From positions 62,001-126,000 of the forward strand of contig JAACJP010000043.1 of NCBI GenBank assembly GCA_013368375.1: DNA of 64,000 nt, in the 5' to 3' direction. Within the stretch, counting starts at the first letter, position 1; the number at the start of each line of letters is the position of its first letter. This DNA is from Tricholomella constricta (Eukaryota > Basidiomycota > Agaricomycetes > Agaricales > Lyophyllaceae). A program made the position numbers and the translations under genes. Of this stretch, positions 37,335 through 47,904 are shown in pieces. The notes under the pieces were generated by a model. The model saw nothing but the letters and a program-made list of their open reading frames with translations. It had not been told where the DNA came from and ran no database searches.

Positions 37335-38933
37335 ATGTACAATGATATGCCGCCCGCTGTTGACCCCGACTCTGTCTTAAGTAGTGGGGGAGGTGGCTTT
37401 ATACCACCCCCGCCAGGTGCAGCACATGGCGGGCAGCCATATAATCCTTTCCCGGGTGCAACCTCAGCCAAGTAAGCGCCGATCGATCAAATTCACGCCC
37501 ACACATCCACTGACCTTCCTATCTCTTCATCAGCTCTGGCTGGTCGTCTGCCCCCGCCGCGCCTTGGTCCGCCCACACCCCTCAAAGCCATCCCTGGTTA
37601 GCCGCACAACAAGCATATCAATACCCTCCGGGGACCTCACAACCCGCGTCATATGGATACCCGGCCCAATACCCCGCATTCAGTCCCTATTCAGCATACA
37701 ACCCATCCACCCCGGCGGGCTCCTGGGGTGCTGCCACGCCAGCCCATTCATGGGGACCCTCAACGCCAGCCAGTGCCGGCCCTCTTACCCATAATTCGCC
37801 CTACGTCCATCAACAACAGCAAACGTTAGGCGCCCCCGAATCGACGTTCGGACAACCCATCACAGCCAGTCCATGGTTCAATGGTGGGGTGACACTCGGA
37901 GGCGATGCAGGACAAGGATACCCAGCGTTCGGCGGTAGTAGCCCAGGTGGAGGTCTACTCAGGAGACCCAGCGCCCAGAGAAAGCCACAAGTCCCACACG
38001 AATATGAGCCGACGTCCTACGACCTACTGCGCACTTCGTCGCGGGAGACTCCCGCTTTCGGCTACAGCGGTGGCCTCCCTTTGAGGCGATCCGCCTCATC
38101 GGGGGCCAACGGACGCCGCAGCCGTAAAAGTAGCGGGAATCTGCAGCCGTTCGACCTGCAACAGCAATTAAAGGGTGAGGAGTACACTCCGCATAACTTA
38201 GCCCGGCGCCCGTTGGATTGGAGGTCGGACTACGACCCGCGAGGGCGGTTGAAGTCGCTAGTAGTGAAGCATCGCAGTGATGTCCGCGGTGAGTCCTTAT
38301 ATACCAATTTCACAACATCTTTTGAACGCCATCGATAATGTCCGACGTCATCATGGACTCGATCGTCCGCGTCGGGATTCTTGCTTTCGGTCTTTTGACA
38401 GCGCTGATCTCTTACGATTGATTATAGATTGGAATGACCCCCAAAAACGGATACTCCATGAATTGCTCGCATACAAGCAACCTCAACCGCCCGTTAGCGT
38501 TGATCTGCGATATGACCCCTCGCGTTCGCTCCACTTCCCCCTACTTCGGCGAGGCCATAATCAGCTGGATTTTGCGCAATTGGCGACGCAGCCCGCGGCT
38601 CAGGGCATGCGTTTGTTTCACCCGAACTTACCGTGGTACATCGACGTCGTGGAGCGTCATGAAAATGGCATCACCGTCCAGGATGTCATCTGGGAGATGT
38701 TCTGGCAGCTCAACGTTCCAATCCAGGGACGTCATTGGTACAACGAAGAACTCGATTCGAGCCTGCACGAAAAGATGAATCACGAGTTCCAGGTCCGCAC
38801 GGCTCTTGCACCGGAGGAGGCCGCGCAGGGCGTTAAGCGAGTTGATTTTTTGAAAGGGAAAATCATTTTTAATGGTTTGGTGAAGGCGCGCAATGGTCTG
38901 TGGGAGATCAAGACGTCAAGGTTGGAAGAATGA
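37335..38933 (+). CDS. low-complexity protein with C-terminal DUF6699-like domain
   Basis: The ATG at 37335 opens MYNDMPPAVDPDSVLSSGGGG. Exon 1 ends near 37470 (GTAAGC) and exon 2 starts near 37535 (CATCAG end). The N-terminal 250 or so residues are rich in Pro, Gly, Ser, Tyr and Gln with repeated PSTPA/PAQYPA-type segments, a probably disordered region, followed by LRRSASSG..GRRSRKSSG. A further intron near 38288-38400 precedes the folded part: LHELLAYKQPQPPVSVDLRYDPS, LATQPA, LPWYIDVV and NGITVQDVIWEMFWQLNVPI, then RVDFLKGKIIFNGL and LWEIKTSRLEE at the stop (TGA near 38933). The VxYDLR...A.P.....V..........TV.DV pattern fits the fungal DUF6699 family (recall). Function unknown. The exact third splice site is uncertain because the obvious AG gives the wrong phase. 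Confidence 0.65.
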
Positions 38934-39440
38934 GGTGTGTATGTGTTCTTTGTGCGTGCCTCCGAGATCCGCGTTGTTCTCCGCTGGCTATGACTAATAA
39001 ATCGCCTACAGCCAATCCTGTTGTATACATACGCTGTATTTTCTTGAAAGTGGGCCTGTATTTCTTGGGACTTTCAATCATTTTCAATCGCTATCACTAT
39101 TGCTATGTACCTTCCGTTATTTATACCCTTTGTATCTGAATATCCACAGTAGACCTCATTTCATTGCCTTGGCATGGCATATTTAACGCGAGCGTTCTGG
39201 CGCGCATTCTTCTGCCTCGTAACATATATGTACAATACCAGAACTCGTCCCCTGTTGATTGGTGCGAGCACCTTTCAAGCGTGCGGTGCAGCCTCTTCTT
39301 CCTTTCGGTTCAGAACAGTCTTCATAACAACGTCATTTCGATCCACTGTTTTACGAAACAACTACCAGTGCCGCAAGGGAGTTCGACTGCCTTGTTTTCA
39401 ACGAATCTACATCAGAGCGACGGAAGGATTTCAAACCTTA
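38934..39440. other. convergent intergenic region
   Basis: 3' regions of two convergent genes. The part 39245-39440 is recognisably similar, in inverted orientation, to the DNA just downstream of membrane-protein copy A (24870-25070), so the duplicated unit extends past the coding sequence. Confidence 0.6.
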
Positions 39441-42033
39441 TTATCCGTCTCGATGGGCTTGATCAGGATCTGCTTGGTAAGGCGACGATACCGGTCTCGA
39501 CAGTGTGACTCCAGGTACCGCGCTCGTCAGGAAAGAGGGTCCAGGCAGGTTATGGTGGGAATTTGCTGGTGTACCGTAGGTATCAGCGAAATTTGAACCC
39601 GAACTCAAACTCGAAGCTGAATCTAAATCTGCGTATTCGCCGGCGACTGGTAGGCCCGAATCGCTAGACAGGCCCCCTGCACTGTCTGCAGCTCTTTCGG
39701 GCGCACTCCAATGAATGTTGCGTTCCGCATGTGCGCCAGGATCCATGTCCATCTGTCCGAGCCGTGGCGTTTCCTCTCTTTGATCTACGGGATCAAATAT
39801 GTGTTGCAGGCCCTCTGGTATGGACCCAAAGCGTTCAGCGAGAGCACCTGACTTGAATTGCAATGGATCGCCATGGTATTCTTCCGGCGACGACCGGATA
39901 TCCACAAGGTATATGGAATACAAGGGGGAATTCGGATCGTCCAATGCGTTCTCCTCGCAAAGCACGGCTTGTGCGCCTCGAAAGGAGAAGAATAGGACGT
40001 TCCACCATGCGATGAACTGCGCAGTGACGAGTTGACGAGGAGGTAAACGGCCTGAGCCCTGCACACGCAGATCTCGATACTGGTTGTCCCATGCTGTCGA
40101 TGTATCCTGGACGTTCAGACATGAACGGAAGTTAGAAGAAGGACAAACGATGCGAAGCAGACGTACGGAAATAAACCGTGCCCAGTCATCAGGCTGGATG
40201 TCGCGTTCGCCAAGGACCTCTGGCCTCTCGTGTTCGATATGAGCCATGAATCGTAGATCCACAACCTTAACCGTCTTGAAAGCCGGTGCAGCAGCCATTG
40301 ACACATGATAAGGCGGAATTCTAGCGAACGATGGATTTTCGGAGAACGATGGATTGTCGGACCCCCGTTGCAGAGGCGTCGTTGTGTAGTTAGGTGGTGG
40401 GCGACGCGAAGGATAGACAAAGGCTGGACGAGAAGCCTGCAAGGGTATATATGGGAAAGGACCAGGGAGCATATGATCTCGCAGAGGGGGAGCGGCTGCA
40501 TCTGGGACCAAGTTAGAAGCTTGTGGTTGAAGTTGTATCGGGAATGGTGCGTTGTTTGCGCTTTCAGTAGCCAATTCGAAGATCCGCCTTCGCCATGCCA
40601 TGTCCATCACGTCTCCATACCGTCGAAATGTGTTGACAATGAGGACGAAATAGACTATTCCGAGAGTGAAGACAGCTGTAATTGCTATGCGTATTCCAAG
40701 TGCAGCCGATGGCGATACTTCGAGGACAGGGTCATTAGTCGAGCCTGTTCGCCACACAAAAGACATGACGCAGGTCAAATAAAATATGATTGACCTAGAT
40801 TCACAAGCTCAGTATTCGAAATTATTTGCATTATGAGAAGTCGATCTACCACGAAAGCCATATTGAGGGCATGGCAAGTAGTACCCAAACGTTCCACCAT
40901 ATCAGGGTTCTCGATTTCTGTGCCTCCTGATCCCTGGCGGGATTAATGCGAATTTCAATCAGGCAAGAACACAGACAGACAGACCTGAGCCCATTCCGCT
41001 GCTTTGTGGGTCCTACGCATGGTGTTGAACCTCAAGGTGTAGAGACAACCGTACAACAGGCTCATCAGTGATGAAATAAGCGCTAAGAGACCGGAAGTTC
41101 GTGTAATAGGGTCAGCAATGGCTGCGTCAAGTTGAAGGGTCGTAAGGATAGCACTGGCAATCAACCTCTTTAGTGTTCTATAAAGTTTTCGTCCAGCACA
41201 AAAAGTACTCACGATGAAAGCAAGACTGCAACCAGATTGAGGGTTTTCCATTCCTTCATCAAAGTGTCGATGAATTGCTCCCATGATGCCTTCAGATTTG
41301 AAAAATGTGGGGATACAATCGCAGGGGTGTTCCAATTTGGAACCATGCCCGAGGAGTAACTCCATTGATTGGCGTTTATTACGGCCATCTTTTTGATATC
41401 TGGCATACTCAGCTCAGCATCCTCGAATATGCGAGCGACGCGTGAGAAATATAGTGACGGCAGCCTCAGTAAAAGATGCAGATAAACCTGCCGTGGTAAT
41501 GTGTCAAATAGAAATGCGAGAAGGAGTCGAGAGGTGGAGGGCACGATTGGATAGAGTTTGCCTTGGTAAAGCGGCGACGGCGGCGGCGGCGGTATGTACG
41601 TAGAGGGCTGCTGGTCCATATGAGGGTGTGCGGATAGTACCTGGTCAGTGGGATTGGCGTGCGCAAAATTGCCGAGACTTTGTGCAACAGACGGAATAAA
41701 CGGGTCAACAGCCACATAGCTCATTGGGGCGTGCCATCCCCTATCCATACTCGTAGGATACAACGATGGTTCCACGGTTGAAGGCTGGTATTGGTAACGG
41801 GGAGTCCATCTTCGCCCGTGAATGGGTCCACCAAAAACAGGACTTTCACTGCGGCCCAAATTCGGTTGCACTGGTTCTCCAGTGTTGTCGTATCCAGCAA
41901 AGCGAACACCTTGACGAAACGATCGAAGATTTTCCCGTTCGCCCGGCAAGGCTCCTCCTTCCTGAAGACGTCCTTCCAGGTCAGGAGTTCCGACGTTGGG
42001 TCGATGTATAGAGCGCGAACTTGTGGACGACAT
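39441..42033 (-). CDS. agaricomycete multi-span membrane protein, copy B
   Basis: The ATG at 42033 gives MSSTSSRSIH, aligned with copy A. Exon 1 runs to about 41215. The following exons carry AILTTLQLDAAIADPITRTSGLLALISSLMSLLYGCLYTLRFNTMRRTHKAAEWAQ (about 41155-40987), a third span NVWVLLAMPSIWLSW (about 40920-40855), a short exon, and MSFVWRTGS...ITAVFTLGIVYFVLIVNTF from 40778. The last intron (about 40166-40112) happens to be open in frame. The end is Ser/Asp/Pro-rich, stop at 39443-39441. Four likely membrane spans, a disordered N-terminus containing an extra run of prolines compared with A, and the same SRVARIFEDAELSMPDIKKM segment. It is close in sequence to copy A but lies in opposite orientation 15 kb away. 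Function unknown. Confidence 0.7.
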
Positions 42034-42293
42034 AGAGATGGAAGCAGATATGTTCAATAAGTAAATGGAGTTAAGTCCCAGTGTTATTTTAATCAAAGAT
42101 GTCGAGCCAAACATCCGACATTTTGCCGACGATGCTATATAATAGAGAACTAGCGTGAGACTTGAGTTCAATGCACTGTGATGGGTAGCGCCAAGTACTT
42201 ACATCGATGATGATGATGATGAATTCAGTTTATACTGCCGGTCAAGCTACACTAGAGAGCTAAGGGGCAGGGCGGGGCCAAATAGTAGTAAAG

Positions 42294-42692
42294 TAACACG
42301 GGAGGCAAAGCTTGAGGCAGTTGAATTTCAACTGCCGCAAGAGCAGTTGGCGTGCTGCTACCATCCTTTCAGATTATGTAACATGGCCAAATATAGCCGA
42401 TGTCACCTTATTAAACAGACTTGGCTGTTCAATACCATGGGCAATAGTGGTCTTTTTACTGCAGAGGGTACACACACAGATAACTGTCGGCATGGTGGAA
42501 AGAAATGGATGGGAGCAGGTGGGAGCAGGAGCAGCAGATAATCTCTGGACTCGCAGGATTCATCGAGACAGCTACATTTGGCTATATTACATAATCCGAG
42601 GAGTAACTGCGAGACAGCTGCGTACCGACCGCGCGCTAACTGCTCTTGCGGCAGTTGAAATTCAACTGCCGCAAGCTTTGCCTCCCGTGTAA
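42294..42692. mobile_element. 393-bp MITE with 56-bp terminal inverted repeats
   Basis: Element body 42297-42689, flanked by TAA on both sides (42294-42296 and 42690-42692), a 3-bp target duplication. The termini begin CACGGGAGGCAAAGCTTG on both strands. The inverted repeats span 42297-42352 and 42634-42689 with two visible mismatches. Each repeat itself contains a near-perfect palindrome built on GGCAGTTGAA/TTCAACTGCC. The interior encodes nothing convincing. The TAA duplication fits PIF/Harbinger (TWA) elements; the CAC start and 3-bp duplication could also fit a CACTA-type parent. No autonomous partner is visible in the window. Confidence 0.85.
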
Positions 42693-43170
42693 TGGGTATG
42701 GGTAAAGCCGGGCGGTGGATCTAGTAGTTTCTGTGTGTGGGTAATTTCGTACGAAGGTGTAGCGTTTGACTTGTCGAGAGTGTAGTGGGAGTGATTAATG
42801 GTTTGGTTAGTGCATATGACAGTGGGGCATGAGGGTATATGTTTGGATGAATATAGAAACGGAAAAGAAAAGAGAAATGGTATCTTCCCAGTCAGACTCG
42901 GTCGTGCGTTCCGAGGGCGGCTTTGGTGTGTGTCACGCTAGTGTGTGGTGTGTGTTGGTGTGCCGGTGTTGTGGGGGCCGTCAGTGTCGGGGCCTCTAAT
43001 TGTTGGTCGGTTGGGCGTCGTGCCCTGTGTGTACTCCCTCCTTCTCCTCGTTCTCCTCCTTTACCTCGCTCTTCCTCTCCTTTCGACTCCTGCTCTCCTT
43101 CCCTCTCCGTCTCCGTTTCCGTTTTCGATTCCGTCGTCGTCGTTGTCGTCGTCTTCTGTTGGTGGGTGTC
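42693..43170 (-). mobile_element. 3' UTR of the LINE
   Basis: Non-coding DNA following the ORF2 stop on the minus strand, beginning with a purine-rich tract (about 43170-43030). Next to the MITE, the minus strand ends in a short CCCATACCCAT repeat, a plausible LINE 3' end. I could not identify a target-site duplication. Confidence 0.5.
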
Positions 43171-46100
43171 CTACTCTTCATCTTCTTCGTCTTCGCTCTC
43201 TCTCTCCTCCTCTTCCTCTCCACTTTCTGTCGGGTTCCCTCTGCCCGGTCTGTCCCATCGGTCCCACCAGTTTCCTTCTCCTTCGTCTACGTTCTCGGCG
43301 TCGTCTATTGTTGGTTGTGCGGAGTCGTGTCGGGGTGCTCCTGTCTTCGTGAATGCGCCCGACTGTTTGATGAATTTCGCTAGTGCTTCGATACCGTTCT
43401 TGGTGCCAAGGATGTCTTTGAGGTCGAGTTCCGGGTAGTCTTCTGTGAGTATGTGTCTGTGGTCATCGTATATGGGGCATGTGGTGATGATATGTTCGCG
43501 TGTTTGTATGGCTTCGCCGCACGGGCATTCTGTGGGTTCAGTAGGTACAAATTTTGAGTAGTACTCACCTATGAATGCGTGACGTGTGCGGCATTGTGTT
43601 AGTCTGCTGAATACTTCTCGCGGGGTGGTTTTGACGTGTTGTTTGATCTTCCACGCTGGGGGGAATTGGTTGGCTATTCCGAAACCTCCGGTTGGGGGTG
43701 TGCGTTTCCATTCTTCGTTCCATTTCTTGAGTACCTGTGCTTTTGACGAGCGCATTGCGTGTGTCAGTGTAACGAAACGGGGTTGCCAGAGTATGGCTCC
43801 TTCTTTGGCTTCCTCGTCCGCTCTCTCGTTACCTTTGACGTCGGTGTGGCCTGGGCACCATTCGACGTGCACGGAGTGATTTTGGTTTCTGTCTAGGAAG
43901 TCGGTGATCGTTTTGTTGAAGGCCGAGATGTTGTATTGGCCGGGTTGGGTTTTCGGTTCGAATGATGATGTGACCGCGGCCGTGTTGTCTGCGTATATGT
44001 GTAGGTTCGTGATTCTGGGGTGTCGTTGGGCGTATGTCGTGGCTTCTTTCGCGGCTACGACTAGTCCCGTTAGCTCTGCGTCGTATACCTCTGCTGTGTG
44101 GCCTAGTCCGCCTCGGCGGGCTATGACCTCTTTGTCCTTGTGGTATCCAACCACTCCCCACCCTACGTTCTTCTTTTGCTGGTCTCCTGGGGCGTCGAGC
44201 ATTGAGCCGTCGGAGTAGATGAGCAGGTTACTGGGATCCGTGAGAAGTACTCGTGTTCTGCGGTTATGGGTTTTGGCTGCGTCGTCTTTTTTGATTTTGG
44301 GGTCGGCTCCGCTGATTGTGAGTCGGGGGCCAAAGTCTCTTGCTGTTCTACGCCATGGTGGTGAGATGAAGGGGATGATTTTCTCACCTTCTGACGGGCG
44401 GTACGTAGACGCCGCAATTTTTTCGAGTTGTGTTCGTTTTGGCGGTTTCTTGCTCTTCGTGGGCTTTTGTGACGGAAGGGGTGGTGGTGATATCGGTGGT
44501 GTTCCGTCGCGCCACTCGCTGGATAGGCGTTGTAGGACGGGGTTTGTGTGGTTGAGCTTGTGTAGGCGGTCGGCGTATCTCGCGTTGGCGAGGTCCAGGG
44601 CGAGGTTTATGGGCGGGATGGCGAGGTCGATTTCCAGTGCTTTGATCGGCGTGGTCTTGAACGCTCCCGCTATGTGTCGTAGGGCTGTATTTTGGACCTT
44701 GTCTAGAATGTTAATATGTGTCTTCTTGCCTGTCCACCATACGGGGCTGCCGTAGGTTAGTACCGGTACTACGCATGCTTGGTAGAGTGTGCGTAGTTCG
44801 ACTTGTGAGAGGCCTTTCATTGTGTTGGCGAGCATCCGGGAGCCTCGGACTGTGTTTCCGGCTCTGTCCGCTAGTATTCTGACGTGTTGATTGAATGTTA
44901 GTCGTCTGTCGAAAAATACCCCCAGGATCCTGATGGTATCGCCGGCAGCTATGGAGACTTCGGTGCCGTTCGCTGTGGGGAGTTTGATGTTCGGGGAGTG
45001 TCCTTTGTCGCGGCGCCAGGAGTGGTGCATGAGTTCGGTTTTCTCTGCTGCTGTAGAGAGGCCTACATTGGTTAGCCAGTCGTTTACCGTTATGAATGAA
45101 GATCGGAGCATGATAACGTTGGTGTCCAGGGAGTACGATGAGATCCGAATGTTTCCGTCGTCGATGTACATGTCGAGATTCGTGTTTGTTGGGTCGTCCG
45201 GGATTCTTGGTGGGCGGGGGCCTCCTGGTCTGGGTGCTGGTGTTTTCTTAAGTTCCATCAGTTCCTGTAGTTCAGCGGTGTATATTATCGAGAGGATGGG
45301 GGAGACTGGGGACCCTTGTGGTATACCATTTGCCACCGGTTTCATGTCTCCGCGGAGTCCGTCCAGACATATGGACGCTTCCCTGTCGCGGAGGAAAGCG
45401 GCTACCCATTTGACGAGTGGTAGCGGTATTCCTTTACGTCTGAGTTCGCGGAGTAGTCGGTCGTGGTTAACATTGTCGAAGTATCCTGAAATGTCGAATG
45501 TTAGTACGGAAGTGACTTTTTTGTGGTTGTGGGCGGCCTGTATGTCTTCGACGTGTGTCAGTAGTGCGTCGTTAGTGCTGCTGTTGGGTCTCCCTCCAAA
45601 TTGGTTGGGGGGGACCAGATCTTCCCTTCCGACCATGTATGCTAGTCTGCGAGCGATTATGCCTTCCAGGACTTTGCCGAGGCATTCTAGGAGTTGGATG
45701 AGTCGGTATGCTCGGGGTTCGGAGTAGTCGGGTTTGTTCGGTTTGCGTAGCGCGACTGCGATAGCTCGGCGCCATGTCTTGGGGTGGTGTCCGGTCTGTG
45801 TGCAGTGGTGCATTAGTGCGAAGATGATATTTTCTTGTGTCTCCCACGCCCATCGGACCGTGGCGAAGGTTTGTTGGCTTTCGCCTGGTGCCTTCTTAGC
45901 GCTGTGTCGATAAATGGCCTCCCTGACCTCTGTCTTGGTGAGCGGGAAGTGTGGTTTGTCGTGGTCCTGTGTGTGTTGGAGGTTGGGTGGCGGGTTGTTG
46001 TTGAGCTGGGGCGGTGGTTTGAAGAGGGTGTTGCGAAGCGCATCGCATTTGTCCTCGTGTTGGACTGGGGGCATTTGATTGGGTCGGTTTATGGCCAGGG

Positions 46101-47275
46101 ATGGGTAGTTTCTTGAGCCCTTCGACCAGTTGCGGAGTCCCCAGATTTCATCGGGGGTGGCGTCTTCGAGTGTTTTGTTCACCCATGTGCGGCGTTCGTG
46201 TTTGAATAGCCTCCTAAAGTAGTTAGTCGTCTTTTTAAGTGAGCTGTGTATTACCTCGCAATAGGTTCCCCAGCGTTCTTTGTGTGTGCGTTGTTGTTGC
46301 CTTAGGTTGGTTCGTTCGTTGTTGGCGTCGTCTAGTGCGTCGGACCACCATGGTTTCGCTTTTTTGGAGTGTTTCTTCTCTTTGACGGTGGACGCTGTGG
46401 CGGCCTTGAGCGCCTCGGTGATGAGCTCCACGTCACGGTCGAGTTCCTCGGGGGAGCGGGGGGTGTCTAGGTCGGTTAGTGTCTCCCATCTAACCTTTTC
46501 TTTCTCGATTTCAGCGTCGAAGGCGTTCTTCCACTCTACGGGGTCAGCATCCTTGAAGTTGTACTTGGTTCCTGTTATGTTCTCGATCTCTGTACTTCCG
46601 TGGTCGATGACCCAGCGCAGAGCGTGGTGGTCCGATCCGCATGCCAGTGAGTCGTCTATCGTCCACTCTTTTGTTGTGTCCAGGGCTAGGGCGCTTGGGT
46701 TGGCGAACGTGAGGTCGATTACCGAAGTGGCTCCTCGGGATCTGTGTTCGAAGTATGTGGGTATACCTTTGTCGTTGAGTAGTGTGTATCCGCTTTCTCG
46801 GATCCAGTCGACGAGTTGGCGTGTTTTTGTGGATGGTGGTCGGTTGCCGATGCTCCAGTCCGGGTGGTGTTGGTTCCAGTCCCCGCTGATGATTACTGGG
46901 TCGTCCTTCGGGAGTCTGAGGGCTTGTAGTCTGACTGATGCGTCCGTTCGACGGCCTGTGGAGCTCTTGGCGCGTGGTTGGCTGTAGATATTGACAATGG
47001 TGGTGGTGGGGTAGTTCGCTTGCTGGATGTCTAGTACTTGAATGTCCAGGTCCTGGGCGATGTCGGATCGTAGCGTGACTGTGAAGTCTGGTCGGGTTTT
47101 GGTGTAGGCCATGACGCGGGGTCGTTGACCGCGGGGTACGTTGGTGGTGGGTAGTATGGGTGTCCATGCACTGTGTGAGACCGGGCCGACTTGGTCAGTG
47201 CCGATTTTGTCCCACCACGGTTCGGTGATGAGTAGGAGGTCGAATTTATCTATTTGGGCGTTTAGTAGAGTGTGG
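43171..47275 (-). CDS. LINE ORF2, main part (RT-RNase H); first 59 nt lie at 53706-53648
   Basis: Joining 53706-53648 to 47275-43171 gives 4,164 nt, a 1,387-residue ORF2 with no internal stop. It opens MKTKPIRVLQLNTNRS (start of the AP-like endonuclease), with IISGDWNQHHPDWS and CGSDHHALRW completing that domain. The reverse transcriptase shows AYRLIQLLECLGKVLE, QFGGRPNSSTNDALL, LTFDISGYFDNVNHDRLL, GIPQGSPVSPILS and the catalytic MYIDDG. RNase H shows LIYSDGSML, YDAELTGL, IYADNTAA and WCPGHTDVKGNERADEEAK. A CPCGE...REHIITTCP zinc motif lies near the end, followed by an acidic tail. The plus-strand frames overlapping this gene are shadows. Broken by transposon insertion after codon 19, otherwise apparently functional. 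Confidence 0.9.
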
Positions 47276-47280
47276 CATAC
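47276..47280. repeat. target-site duplication, left copy (CATAC)
   Basis: CATAC directly precedes the 5' LTR and recurs directly after the 3' LTR at 53648-53652. Five base pairs is the usual length for Ty3/gypsy integrases. Confidence 0.95.
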
Positions 47281-47777
47281 TGTTAGGGGAACACCTGTTT
47301 GGTAATCACATGACCATCCGATTCCTCGGACGAGCACGTGACCGACCGCTCCCCAGATGATCGCGATCCCGACCCCGACGCTCCGCCCCAAGCATCGGTG
47401 TACATACTTATAACTTCCTGTCGTTACTTCCCCTTCCAGCGCGCGCCCGATCCCGATTCCCGACATCCCGACGTCGGTCACCCGACCTCGTGCGCCTGCA
47501 CCCTGAGCCACGAGGATCGGACAGCGTCGGGAACGTGTACATACACGCGCCGCTGCCCATCCGTTATCATTTACGTACCATACACCCCAGAGAGCCGGCC
47601 CTCAAGTAGTTACTCGTATATAGTCATCCTCCTGACATGGGGGAATCCTTTACTCTATTCTCATTGGATTCCCCTCTGCCAGGTAGGTCTACTTACGTTC
47701 TCTCTAATCGTACATAATATAACATTGGATTCCCCTCTGCCAGCACGACTAAGCTCTGCGCAGAGGTCGCCCTAACA
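47281..47777 (+). repeat. 5' LTR
   Basis: 497 bp, beginning TGTTAGG and ending CCTAACA (inverted ends). It carries a TATATA box at 47617-47622 and the predicted transcript start near 47650. Confidence 0.97.
47617..47623 (+). promoter_or_regulatory. TATA box in 5' LTR
   Basis: TATATAG, 33 bp before the position where the self-priming model places the RNA 5' end (47650). Confidence 0.7.
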
Positions 47778-47779
47778 GC

Positions 47780-47791
47780 AGAATAGAGTAA
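47780..47791 (+). other. self-priming primer-binding site
   Basis: AGAATAGAGTAA, two bases after the LTR, is the exact reverse complement of LTR bases 47650-47661. It shows no fit to a tRNA 3' end. In Tf1-type elements the RNA 5' end itself folds back on the site and primes reverse transcription. Confidence 0.8.
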
Positions 47792-47904
47792 CTCTAGAAA
47801 CCCGACGAAGCCGACCGATCCGCTTCCGCGCCGAAACACGCGTCTGCTACACGCGACCGTCCAACGCGCGCTCGCCCCGATCGCCCGTCCAGTCCCGTTT
47901 CGAG

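Noticed and set aside
42312..42692. 126-codon ORF
   Set aside because: It runs from one terminal repeat of the MITE to the other and begins and ends within the inverted repeats.
43000..43383. Plus-strand ORFs rich in Ser/Leu/Phe
   Set aside because: They are shadows of the purine-rich LINE 3' end.
47281..47511. First 77 codons of the long minus-strand frame at 47511-43171
   Set aside because: They lie inside the 5' LTR of the nested element and are merely open by chance; the same peptide appears at the 3' LTR (53381-53085).
47338..47775. 145-codon plus-strand ORF, repeated at 53208-53645
   Set aside because: It is LTR sequence read through in one frame, identical in both LTRs, and contains the promoter and the self-priming segment.
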